Positions 36,534 to 47,400 of a stretch of DNA of 64,000 nucleotides are shown here, piece by piece (the stretch's first letter is position 1; each line of letters starts with the position of its first letter). Source of the DNA: Closterium sp. Naga37s-1 (Eukaryota; Streptophyta; Zygnematophyceae; Desmidiales; Closteriaceae). The DNA lies in assembly GCA_947471745.1 (NCBI GenBank), contig CANJKZ010000262.1, positions 1,124,501 through 1,188,500 on the forward strand. The letters run 5' to 3'. The notes under the pieces were generated by a model. The model was not told the DNA's origin. It ran no database searches and worked only from the letters and a program-made list of their open reading frames with translations. Position numbers and translations under genes: made by a program.

Positions 36534-36663
36534 TGTTAGAATGTGAGCGAATGAATGACTGAACTAGAAAGCAGGTGGGTACATATAGGAAACCTAAAAG
36601 TGTTGTAACCTATAAGGACTACCCCACTACAGCCTAAACAGACTATAGCATATAAGTTTGACA
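36534..36663 (-). repeat. 5' LTR of Copia D
   Basis: 130 bp. The primer region TGGTATTCTGAGC follows on the minus strand. Confidence 0.95.
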
Positions 36664-38398
36664 GTACTACTGGTGCTGGAGGTACTAGAGCTGCTGGTGC
36701 TGGAGGTGCTGGAGCTGCTGGAGGTGCTGGAGGTGCTGCTGGTGCTGGAGGTACTGGAGCTGCTAGTGCTGGAGGTCCTACTGGTACTGGAGGTACTAGA
36801 CCTGCTGGTGCGCTTAGCCACCTTCTCGCCCTTCCGCCAGCTCCTACTCAGTTCCCCGTCGCTGGTACTACTCCTCTGTTACTATTCTCATAGCTCCTGC
36901 CTCACTCCCCACTGCCTGCTCCTGCTCCTTACACTGCTGTGACAGAGTCCCTGACTGAGCGTCGAGAGCCTGAGACTCGTGCTTCCACTCCTGAGCGTCG
37001 AGAGCCTGAGACTCGTGCTTCCACTCCTGAGTGTCGAGAGCCTGAGACTAGAGCTTCTGTCCGTACTCGTGTTCCTCGTGTTCGTCGTTCTCGTGCTCTG
37101 ACTGTCCCAGGCACTCATGATATGACACTCCGTCCTTCCTCTGTTCCACTGCGTGTTGTCTCGCCTTCACCTCCTGAGTCTTCTCTTCTCGCTGGTGCTG
37201 ACCCTCCGTCTGACCTTGCTCATGCGTCCAGTCCGACTGTTACTCGCTTTCTTGCTACGGTTGTGACGGACCCTACGCTCTTGTCTCCTGCTCCGTCTGC
37301 CTTAGTCGCCGAGCTAGTTGACTTTGCTACTGCGTACCGCCTAGACTACCGTGAGAGTCTCGTTTCTGACCCTGACCCTGCCTGTCCTCCGTCCGTCGGG
37401 GGTGAGGTTGCCCTTGGCTGTGACTTTCTTGAGGACAAGCAGGAGGAGCTGGAGTGTCTTGCGGCCACTGCACCTCATCTCACGACCATGCTGCTTGACC
37501 CTGAGGGAGACCCGGATGCACTTCACATCCCCACCCCGCGCTCTTACAGAGAGGCGATCTCGGGTGAGTACTCCTCTCAGTGGCAGACAGCCATGGACGC
37601 AGAGATGGCTTCCTGGAAGTCCACAGGCACCTACGTCGACGAGCTTCCCCCACCTGGGGCTAACATTGTCAATGGCATGTGGATATTCAGGGTGAAGCGG
37701 CCGCCGGGTTCTCCGCCTGCCTTCAAGGCGCGTTACGTTGCTCGAGGCTTCAGTCAGCGACAGGGGGTCGACTTCTTCCATACCTTCTCCCCTACCCCGA
37801 AGATGACTACTCTTCGGGTGTTACTACACGTTGCAACTCAGCGTGACTACGAGCTGCACTCCCTTGAATTCTCCACAGCTTTCTTGCTGGGTAGCCTTCA
37901 CGAGGCCATCTGGCTGCGCCGTCCACCTGGTTTCACTGGTTCATTTCCTGAGGGTACCCAGTGGAGCCTATGGCGACCAGGCCTGCGTCAGGCACCTCAC
38001 GAGTGGCACGACACACTGAGCACGACACTTGCGGCTCTTGGGTTTGCTCCTTCGACTGCTGACCCGTCACTGTTTCTGCGCACCGACACTACCCTGCCGC
38101 CGTTCTACGTTCTCGTGTATGTTGACGACTTGGTTTGTGCTACTGCTGACACGGAGGCGCTGGCCGTAGTGAAGACGGAGTTGCAGGAGAGACACACCTG
38201 CACTGACCTGGGTGAGCTGCGGAGCTATCTTGGCCTGCAGATCACCCGGGACAGAGCACGACGCACCATCACTCTGACTCAGTCACACATGGTGCACCAG
38301 GTCCTTCAACACTTTGGCTTCCAGTTCTCCTCGCCACAGCCCACTCCTCTGTCTACCGGCCACTCGCTCTCAGCTCCACCTTCAGACGAGTCCGTAGA

Positions 38399-38590
38399 GC
38401 CGAGTGGTCTGTACCCAGAGCTTGTGGGTTGCCTCATGTACGCATCCTGACCTCGCATACCCTCTCAACCTTCTGGGAGCCGAGTGGTCTGTACCCAGAG
38501 CTTGTGGGTTGCCTTCAGACGAGTCCGTAGAGCCGAGTGGTCTGTACCCAGAGCTTGTGGGAGCCGAGTGGTCTGTACCCAGAGCTTGTG
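38399..38590 (+). repeat. local duplications in polymerase of C
   Basis: Four copies of a block of about 28 bp starting gccgagtggtctgtaccc (near 38399, 38479, 38532 and 38563), mixed with partial copies of its neighbours. They replace one GPYPELVGCLMYLMTCTRPDLAYPL segment of sister elements. Confidence 0.85.
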
Positions 38591-39336
38591 ACTTGCACGC
38601 GTCCTGACCTCGCATACCCTCTCAACCTTCTGGCTCGCTACGTGGCTCCCTGTCGACACCGAAAGGTGCACTGGGATGCTGCGAAGAGGGTACTGCGTTA
38701 CTTGTGCAGTACATCGGACATGGGGCTCGTGCTTGGAGGACGGGGTTTAGTGGTACTCGCAGGACACTCCGACGCTTCTTGGGCCGACGACCAGGCGACT
38801 CAGCGTTCGTCATAGGGTTACACCTTCAGTCTTGGCTCTGGTTCTGTCTCGTAGATGTCCACTCGTTCTTCTTCTGTGCTTGGTTCCAGTTGTGAGGCCG
38901 AGATCTAGGCTGGGGCCATGGCTACACAGGAGCTATGCTGGCTGACCTACCTACTGAATGACTTGGAGGAGCGGCCTCGTTCTCCTCCAGTTCTGTACGT
39001 CGACAACAAGGCAATGCTTGCCTTGTATCACGAGCAGAGACTGGAGCACAGAACGAAGCACATTGCTCTTCGCTCCTTTCTTGCGCGAGAGCTGCAGCAG
39101 CGTTGTCAGCTCCGCCTTTCCTACGTGGCCTCGCGGGCCAATACTACTGATGTCTTCACCAAGGCCCTTGGGTCTGGTGATCATTAGCGTTTCTGCACTG
39201 CTCTTGGGCTTGTGCCCACTCTGCCTCACTTGCTTGTCTCTTGATCTTGCTCTTGTTGTACACTGATATATATGAGTATACCTGCATGCTTACACTTGCT
39301 AGGTTGTAATCAGTGTACTACCTTGCTATTATAACT

Positions 39337-39490
39337 CTGCATGTGAACTGGCCGTGTGTCCGCTTTCTTGTGCTCAGATTATGTGGTGTCCTTGAGATCC
39401 ACTCTGGGCTTTGCCTTGCTTGTTCTCTTGCTTGACTGGTCTTGTGACCGCTGTTCGGTTTGGCTATCCCCTCCCTCACCTATGGGGGTG
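39337..39490 (+). promoter_or_regulatory. conserved 3' noncoding block (C), diverged
   Basis: Begins ctgcatgtgaactggcc and ends cctatgggggtg before the LTR, as in the other families, but is longer (154 bp) with a weaker hairpin. Confidence 0.6.
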
Positions 39491-39649
39491 TGTCAAAACA
39501 TTTATATGTTTATATGTTTCTAGGTTGTGTAGGAGTTATCCCTAGAGGGTACAACTAGTTTTCCTCAACACTCTTGTACCCCCCCTCCATACCTAATCGA
39601 CATCACTTCTTCGTACTTAGTTACTAGCACCTAGTTCCTGATTCTAATA
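39491..39649 (+). repeat. 3' LTR of Copia C
   Basis: 159 bp. Its last dinucleotide is TA instead of CA, probably a C to T change. Confidence 0.95.
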
Positions 39650-42453
39650 GAGGCCGCCAAAGAGTCCAAACCCAAACCTGCGGACATACCCGTACGCGAG
39701 GACACCAAGTCTCCTGTGCTGTCAAGGGCCGAGGTAACGGAGCAGAAGTTCATTGAGGCAAGTCTGAAATACGAGAGTCAGTTGTTGCCCAAATTCCCAT
39801 GGCTTCTTTTGGTTCGCGCTAAAGATGGTGGCCCCAGTATGAAGTGCAGCATGTGTCTCTCGTACGGCAAGGAGACTACCAAGTACTCTGGTCCTGGCGA
39901 CGGCGGACGAGACATGCAGACGCAGACCATACGCATCCACGAGCACACATCGGTACACAAGGAGGCGATGCAGCGATAGGCGGAGATTGCAGAGGCTATT
40001 TCAAAGGGCCAGACAATGATCGACCGCTTCATCAACGTGGATGTAGAGGGAAGGCGCGCGGTCCAGCTGATGAGGTCGGTGCAGTTTCTGTGCCAGGAGG
40101 ACGCGCCCATCAGCATGTTCCCAACGCTGATGCGGCATCTCGCTGAGCAGGACTCCCCCGACATCCCAAAGCAACCCTACGGGGTGTACCTCACGAGGTG
40201 TGTTATATAGATTGTATTTTAACCGCCCGTGATCTACACGTCTTTTAATACTGATGTGTTTGTTTGCCGTACCCCATGCAGATACGGGTTCCAGCAGATG
40301 GTGCACTGCCTCAGCACCTGGTTGACTCAGACGCAGATGCAGCGCATCGCCTCTTCGCACTTCCTCGGCTTGAGCACGGACGAGAGCACCGACCGGACTC
40401 GCGGGAAGCATATGATTGTGTACATAACTTTCTTGCGCAATTGCCGTGTCGCTACCGAATATCTCACCCTTCTAACTGTTGAGAGGGCGGATGCAGCTTC
40501 GCTCTTGGCGATTCTGCTGAACCACTTGCACACTGCCAACATTGACATCAACAAAGTGGTGGGCATCAGCACGGACGGAGCGTCGGTGATGATTGGTTGT
40601 GACGACGGGCTCGTGACTCGACTGCGGGAACATGTGCCGCATCTTGTGTCAACTCACTGCATCGCACACACGTGAGACAATCGGTGGCACCAACTATCTG
40701 CTATTGTATCGTGCTTTTAAACCCGATAGTAGATTTCCTGACGATGTTGTCTGTCTCAAACTGCAGGGAGGCATTGGCGGTGAAGGACGCCGCCACGACT
40801 AATCCAGATCTCGCCATGGTGGACAGCGTTGTGCGGACGCTGGCAGAACGCCTGGGCAGCTCAAGCCACTGGAGCCAGAGGTTCAAGTACCTGCAGCGCA
40901 TCATATACAACACGAATCTCGAGGTGGAGGGAATCCACGCCGTGCGATGGCTGTCACACGGCGACGTGGTGAAGTGACTGTGCAAGGTGCTTGGAGCCGG
41001 GATTGTTCTGTTGCACGAGAAGGAGCACGAGTTGTACAAGACTGTGACGTCGTACAAGTTCTAGTTCTGCCTCTTCTTCCTCGCTGACATCCTCGGCGAC
41101 ATGAACAATCTCAACCATTCATTCCAGAAGCATCAAGTGAGCCAGGGTCTGTTGCTTGGCCATGTTCTCAGTATAAGCATCTTCTAACCTACTCTCACGC
41201 TTGTGCGCAGGTCGATGTCACAGAGGTGGCAAAGACCGTCGAGTCGATCACCGGTGACCTCGAGCACAGGTACCTCAACACCAACGCCTCGTTTGGTGGA
41301 AGCGGCAACGGGTGGCAACCGAAGTTTCTGACGCTGTATGGGAAGCGGTCGGGGCAGACGGTCAAAGTGTGTCAAAGGACTGCGTCAATCGGCTCCTGTT
41401 TTGCTTGGACGACATGCGGGGGATGGGGTCGACGAGGCTGTTTCGCGCTTCGAAGTGGCCTAAAAGCAAGCACGCCCGCGAACGCAAGTGCCAGGACTGG
41501 CTGCAGCGCCCTGTTCAAGAACAAGCTCCCGGGGTTTGACCAGAGAAAAGCCTCGCAGGAGCTGGCAACATGGTGCCCCATCATGGAGTCTCACGACGAG
41601 GAGGAGTCCTTCGCGCAGGGCCTGGCCAACTTCATGGGGAGCGGCGACGCTCAGAGGCACGTCACCCTGCTTAGTGTGTGCCATATGTTTTTTCTCAAGC
41701 TGACCCTTTTTCAAGTCTATGTTTATGTCCTATTGTCTGGCATGCGCTGGCCCAACCTGTTGTTGCTGTGGCAGGCGCTGGCAGTTCTGCCACTATCAAC
41801 TGTGGAGTGCGAGCGGGGGTTTTCATGGCAGATTTTGATTGAGTCGTGGGTCGGTGGGTCTGTGTGCAACGCGCGGCTGGCGGAGCTGATGCAGATCTCT
41901 CTGCTGCAGTACGAGATGGACTGGCCTAGGGTGCTGGACACCTGGAAGAGCCTCAAGAAGAGGCGCCTGGCGCAAAGCGTTGTTTTCCCAGCTGATGATC
42001 GGAAGCGCAAGGGGAAGCAACCGGAGGAGGGAGAAGAGGGACCCAGTGAGCCGACTCTCGAGGAGGAGTTCGTGGAGTCCGGCAACGAGGGTGACGAGCG
42101 GGAGATGGATCAGGAGATTGAGCAGTCGCCACCCCGAGATTACTCAGACGAAGAAGACAACCCCTTTCTGTCCGATGGCGAGGAGGGGGAAGAGACTTAC
42201 CACATGGATAAGCCGCTACACTAGGATTCTGATTGTAGTGTAGCTTGTGTTGTTGTGTGGCGAAGTAAGGAGAACTCTTTGCGTGCGAAAAAAAAAATAC
42301 AAGGACTCTGATTTCAACTTGCCAACCCTCAGAGAATAGACTACAACATTCCTGGAGACTGAGCAATCAGAGTGGCCAAAATCTGGCCGAAGTAGCATCA
42401 TAGTAAAATGAAAAAAAAAAAAAAAAAAAAAAAAAATTGAAACGTCAGCCCTG

Positions 42454-42893
42454 GTTGCAGCGGAATATAGTGACATCGAATCAGGGGGGTTTAAAATAAC
42501 TGAGATGATAAAAACATGCAAATATATTCGTATAAACAAGAGTACAGGGGAATATGAAACGACATAGCTATCCATGTACTCTATGGGGTACATTCACATA
42601 TTAGCGAACTCCAACTGTGCGACTCCATACGGTTACGAAATGTTCCCGGCGGAATCCTGGCCACTGCAGCTGTCCGATGCTGTCTGCCTTGACGGTCCAG
42701 ATGCTTCGTAACCGCACGCGACCTTTCGCGTCAATCTGCCTTTTTTCCTTCATACTCTTTACTGCTTGCTTCGCTTGCTGCTGTCAAGAGTGTACAGTGT
42801 TTCTTATAATTTACTATTCGTAACGTGGCCAAACATATTCATATAATCTACATCTGAACCTCTTCGCCCCACGTTGCGAACCCTGTCAGAATC
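42454..42893. other. hAT flank, probably a decayed G-type LTR
   Basis: No gene. After the target duplication, the sequence gcggaat, then gaatatgaaac, ctatccatgtact and gggtacattc, runs in the same order as in the element G LTRs (51060-51230 and 61107-61260), at low identity. Confidence 0.5.
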
Positions 42894-43012
42894 CCAATCA
42901 CTAGACCACTGGGATAATAGGGCTTGTTAAGTAGCGGGTCCGTGCGCCCATAACCCCCTAGGCAACAGGCCTGTAACCCTTCACAGGATCGATCAGGGAT
43001 CCACATGTCAGA
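42894..43012 (-). mobile_element. TRIM-3, solo or truncated LTR
   Basis: Starts tgtcagaatccc and follows the TRIM-1 LTR closely, including cactagaccactggga, gcccataaccc and aggatcgatcagggatc. It then breaks off before a second tgtcagaatc. No internal part or partner LTR is seen. Confidence 0.75.
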
Positions 43013-43244
43013 ATCTCAGAATCCCATATTTGAATAGTAGCATAAGTAGGAGTAGGTTAGGAGCATCCTTAGAATCCATAGCTACGGTTTTGAGCTAGGC
43101 AAGAGATGACGAGAGAGTTTGGCCGAAGAGAAAAGTGCTTGCACTATAGAAACAGCAGTATCTATAGGCAAGAGCTATGGGTGCACCACCAACAAAGTAT
43201 GAACCTACACTACAGTTAATGCAAAAGACAGTTTATATAAAATA
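43013..43244. other. unassigned region
   Basis: 232 bp starting near a second tgtcagaatctcag. It could be another worn LTR, but no partner copy is present in the window. No gene seen. Confidence 0.4.
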
Positions 43245-43490
43245 TGTTTTCAACATCCCAACCACTAATCATTGGGATAAAAGGGCTTGTTTGTGTAGCG
43301 GGTAAGTGCGCCCGTAACCCCCTAGACCAATGTGCATGTAACCCTTCCCTAGGATCAATCAAGGATCTCCAGTGCACCTCTGACACCACAGTGTAGGTCT
43401 TCTGACACTGCCCCACATAGGGAGGCCCGAGACACAGCACAACGTAAATGGTGGCATGTGCATACACCGGGATTCGAACCCGAGACTTTT

Positions 43491-44344
43491 TGTCAACGGG
43501 AGTTGTCGTTGGCCCCGTCCTCGCTTGGGCGGAGCCGACCTCGGGGTCGGGTGTGAGGAGTGCAACCGACCTGCAACAGTGGGCAAGTTGGTCGACGGGC
43601 GTGGTCGACGCCGACCAGGGTGACTCGGGTGACGCCGACCAGGGGAAGCCGACTGGGTGTGGTCGGCTGACAGGTGTACTGGTCGACCTGGAGTTGGTCG
43701 ACCAGGTGGGTTGTCGACCTGGAGTTGGTCGGCCTGGTGAGGATGGCATGTGGTTGTCGTCGACCTGGGCGGTCGACGGGGCCTGGGATGACACACCTGG
43801 TCGACATGGTTGCCTAGTTGACCAGGTTACCCGGACGACGAGGTCTGCGAGCTTCGCGACTGTCGCCCAGGTAGGTTGGCAATGTCGACCTGCGATTCGG
43901 TGGCACGTGGTCCCTCAGGTGCAACCGTCGACATGTGGTCGACTTGGCACCTGCGCAATGTGCGTGACGGTGCATGGCGTTACCGTCACCTTGCACCTGC
44001 GAAGTAGGTGTGCGCACATGAGCACGTGTGTTGGCCTGTTGTTGGTGTGTTGGCACGCCAGCCTTGCAAGTCGACCGAGGACGCCTGAAGACGCCTGAGG
44101 TCGACTAGCTGGCAAGTCGCCTTCGTGCTGAGCTGATGGTCGACTTGTATGCTAGGCTTCTGATGTAGTCAATCTTGCCAATCTAGTTGCTACCATTGTT
44201 CTCAACTTTTGCTAGTGAAACTCTTGCGGTTTTGCTCTGTGAACGCACAAGTGCTAGAGAACGACTAAGTGAACGAACGCAGAGATCCCTCCTACCCCGT
44301 GCCTAGCCCATAGTCTAGCTCCCATTGAAAGAGTATTCTCCGCA
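43491..44344 (+). repeat. 5' LTR of Copia F
   Basis: 854 bp, rich in GTCGAC palindromes, TG...CA ends. Contains a short stretch (gagcacgtg region near 44018) missing from the 3' copy. Confidence 0.95.
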
Positions 44345-44451
44345 TGGTGCGGTGAGCGTGGACGGCACACGACTTACCCCTTCGGTTAGGTCGACGTAGT
44401 GGTCACTTACCTAATTCGTGTTTGTAGGCCGGCAGCTGTGCAGAAGTCACT

Positions 44452-47400
44452 ATGGTAGGCGCTGTAGGTGACGTAGGAGTGGTGGACACCCTGGAGGCAC
44501 AGTTGGAGGACGCGAGGAGACGCCATGAGGCCAACGAGTACGGGCCAAACCTACCGTTGGCGGTCATCGAGGCAGGCATCCGCTCGGTGTGGGCGGACGA
44601 ACACCCTGCTCGACCAGCTTCTCCTCGACCGGTGAACAACGAGGGCGGCATCGACATGGGAGTCAATGCCGGTGGTGACCAAGTTGGCAGCAATGCGGGA
44701 GGCACGTCGAGGCAGCGAGGTGTGATACACGCCGATGAAGTCGGCGGCGTTCAGGCGCGAGGGATGCGGTTGTCAACGGCTGCATGCTCCTCGCAAGGCG
44801 ACGTCGGAGGTCGACGAAGCAGTTTGTCGCCTATGTCGGCGACCCACGTGACAGTAGGCGGGATTGCACCGAGCTACGGCTACTTCAAGTTTACGCCGGA
44901 CAGGATCTCGGTCACCCCCCTGCTTGTTGGTCGACCTGATATCCTCACTTGGAAGGAAGCCATCGAGCCCCAGCTGGAGATGGCCGGGATGATAGGCTTC
45001 GCCAGGGGCACTGTGGCGACGCCGGAGGAACACTACCCTGACTTGAGTGCGGAGTTTCGCGCCGTGTAGTTGCTGACCTTCACGGTCATCTCGCGGTGCT
45101 GCTTGCCGGGCGTGCAGATCGCCTTGAAGTCGTGCAGGGAGTACCTCGACGCCGGTCACCGAGCATGGCACTTCATCGAGTCGACGTACCAGGTCACCGA
45201 CGCCCTGTACATCGGCCAGCTTGAGGAGCAGCTGTCGCACATACGGATGGGCGAAGAGGAGACGGCGGCCGACTACTGCAACCGGGCTCGGCGAATTCTT
45301 GCCATCATGAGGATGGCCGACGTGCAGTACTCCACGGCATCGTACCTCACACACGTTATCAAAGGGCTCATGAGCAGCTACAACCTGCTGAAACGACTGT
45401 CGTTGGCGCCGAGTACTAGGGCGACACTCAATGAGGATTCTCTTACCTCATACATCCTGCAGGATGAGGCGATGCAGGAAGCTGAGCGGCCCTTGGAGCC
45501 CCTTGCACAGGTGAACTACGTCGCCCCAGTGAAGCAAGGAGGTCGACCGGGGCATCGCGGGCAGTATGTCGGCGGTGGTAGCACTGGCTGGAAGCCGACC
45601 ACGAACGTCGACAAGAAGAAGTCGGCCAAGAATAGCGGTCGTGGAGGAGGAAGTCGACGTCGGGAGTGCTGGCTGTGTGGCGACCCCGACCACCTCTCCT
45701 TCGAGTGCCCCGACCGCAGTGACTCCGACGACGACGACGCCAAGGGAGGCCGCGGGAGGTCTGGCAGCCGTCGTCCCCATCGAGTCAGAAACCAGCCGCG
45801 CAAGGAGAAGCAGTCGACCAGGTCGTCGACCTCGGTGAAGGACGCCGACTCCTCTCCTGGCAGCAAAGGGCGAGACGACAAGGAGGCGTCGTGCTCGCTG
45901 GTCGGCGTCGTGGAGCCGACCGTCTCGCTGGCGCCGGAGGCCGGCGAGGATTTCCAGGCGATGGCGGCAGCCGTGCAGGCAAACCCGGCAGTCGTTCTTC
46001 TCGATAGTGGTTGCTCCCACCACTTGATGGGGACAAAGGAGGTCTTCGTCGACCTACAGCCGAGCGGCGATGTCAAGCACGTGCGTGGCTTCAATGGGGC
46101 GCTGCAGGACATCCAGGGCCGCGGCACTGTCGCTCTGCAAGGGGAGGCCGGGAGGCAGGTGCTCATCCCCGACGTGCTCTATGTCCTGGGCGTGCGAGCG
46201 AACCTGCTTTCGGCCGGTCAGTTGAAGGAGAACGGCGTGAAGCTGCAAGAGGACGGCGACGGGATGTTACTCGTCTCGGCGGCGGGAGACATCCTCGGTC
46301 AGGCGTCCTACACTGGGCGAGTCCTTTGCACCGACCAGCGTCCCTGCTCGGCGAAGTCGACAACGCCCACGACAGAGGTCGTGGCTCTGCAGGCGATCGT
46401 CTCGGTGACGAAGTTGACGCCGGACAGGCTGCATGCGAGGCTAGCACACGTCGACATGAACACCATTCGGAGCTTGGCAAAGCACGAGGTCGGCACTGGG
46501 CTGGACCTCAAGTCAGCGACTGGCGCCGACTTGCCGTGCGTCTCGTGCGTCGGCGGGAAGCTGGCGCGGCACACCTTCCCCGACCAGGGCTCCGACGCCG
46601 ATGACGTGCTGGCCGTCGTGCACGTCGACCTGTGCGGGCCATTCCGGGTGGCTGCCAAGGATGGCAGCCTGTACTTCTTGCTTCTGAAGGACCGCAAGAC
46701 CCGCTACGTGTGGGTGAGGCCGGTCGCCAAGAAGTCGGATGCGCTGCGGGAGTTCGTGCAGTGGCTGGCGGTCCCTGAGCGGCAGACGAAGAAGTCGGTG
46801 TTGATGCTGCGCTCTGACCGGGGAGGGGAGTTCCTCGGGAAGCAGTTCACTGACTTCGTGAACGGCAAGGGAATCGTCCACAACCTGACCTGCCCCTACA
46901 CCCCGCAGCAGAACGGCATGGCGGAGCGCGAGATGAGGACGGTGGTGGAGTCGGTGCGAACGATGCTGCTGCACATGGGCGTGCAGCACCACTGGTGGCA
47001 CCTCGCCCTGCGGCAGGCCGTCTGGGTCCGCAACTGCCTGGAGCGGTCGACACTGCAGCCGGGGATGACGCCACACCAGCTGCTGATCGGGAAGAAGCCC
47101 GACTTGTCGCTGGCACGGGTATGGGGCTGCATGGCGCAGTTCTTGGTCCCCGAGCAGCAGCGTGGTGGAAAGCTGCAGCCGAAGGCCAGGTGGGGCCTTC
47201 ACCTCGGTGTTTCGGAGGAGAGCAAGGGCTGGGAGCTCCTCGACATCGCCGACAACCAGGTAGTCACCACGTCGGACGTGGTGTTCTACGAGAACATGTC
47301 GCTAGAGGTGTGGAAGTCAGAGCACGGGCCGACGTCGAGCCGGACGCCGACCATCCCGCCGACGGACACCTTGACGGCGACACTCCCTCTGCTCGCCGAG

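Larger units (their letters stand above)
29381..36663 (-). mobile_element. Copia-type LTR retrotransposon D, nested in C
   Basis: A 7283-bp element with 130-bp LTRs (29381-29510 and 36534-36663, two differences seen) and target duplication GTACT (29376-29380 and 36664-36668). It is inserted in the integrase-polymerase linker of Copia C in the opposite direction. Same family as E (52848-60378). The primer region on the minus strand is TGGTATTCTGAGC. Confidence 0.96.
25801..39244 (+). pseudogene. gag-pol of Copia C, heavily broken and split by D
   Basis: ATG at 25801 (MSNFSVLTFDAEGRA). Gag is interrupted by a 28-C run at 26259-26286 and several stops. Protease has a small deletion just before LDSGAS. 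Integrase is readable at 27457-28600 (VDDYTRYTTVF, SDRGGEF, SPQQNG). A frame change occurs at a 15-C run near 28612-28626, the linker follows to 29380, D intervenes, and reverse transcriptase (YVDDL) and RNase H (YVDNKAMLALY) lie at 36939-39244. TAG replaces Gln at 27415-27417, 38813-38815 and 39185-39187. The polymerase end is scrambled by a local duplication at 38399-38590. It cannot make a working polyprotein. Confidence 0.88.
24154..39649 (+). mobile_element. Copia-type LTR retrotransposon C, carrying nested D
   Basis: 159-bp LTRs (24154-24312 and 39491-39649) with about eight differences, and target duplication GAGGC (24149-24153 and 39650-39654). The final CA of the 3' LTR is mutated to TA. 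The primer region after the 5' LTR is TGGTATCACGAG. Without D the element is about 8.2 kb. LTR divergence marks it as clearly older than A, D and E. It lies inside a coding exon of the hAT transposase. Confidence 0.95.
23846..42224 (+). pseudogene. hAT transposase gene, split by Copia C
   Basis: Transposase of the enclosing hAT. The first part ends at 24153 in PPPEA and resumes at 39655 in AKESKPK; joining across one GAGGC restores a single frame. Exon edges supported by GT/AG: to 40197, 40282-40671, 40767-41136, 41211 to about 41670, and 41776-42224. Features in order: a twofold repeat of PAAFTLPP..ASSSKGP; a zinc-finger-like part with CSMC and HEHTSVH; the catalytic-core region LSTDESTD and GISTDGASVM...STHCIAH; and the C-terminal dimerisation motif LPLSTVECERGFS...RLAELMQISL, followed by an acidic tail. 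Resembles the ZNF862-like hAT group. Breaks: TAG after AMQR (39976-39978), TGA after DVVK, TAG after SYKF. The N terminus is not resolved upstream of 23846. Confidence 0.85.
8444..42453 (+). mobile_element. hAT-superfamily DNA transposon, 34 kb with nested insertions
   Basis: The ends are 11-bp inverted repeats (CAGGGCTGACG at 8444-8454 and its complement at 42443-42453), bounded by a perfect 8-bp target duplication GTTGCAGC (8436-8443 and 42454-42461). An 8-bp duplication and an internal transposase with a hAT dimerisation region define the superfamily. Subterminal TCAGACT/AGTCTGA motifs repeat near 8457-8500. A 26-A run (42411-42436) sits just inside the right repeat. Removing the nested Copia A, B and C leaves about 3.9 kb, a normal autonomous hAT length. 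Confidence 0.92.

Noticed and set aside
43440-43490. End of a host gene or tRNA near the F insertion
   Set aside because: The gattcgaaccc match belongs to the TRIM-2 internal part, shown by the continuation after F at 50644.
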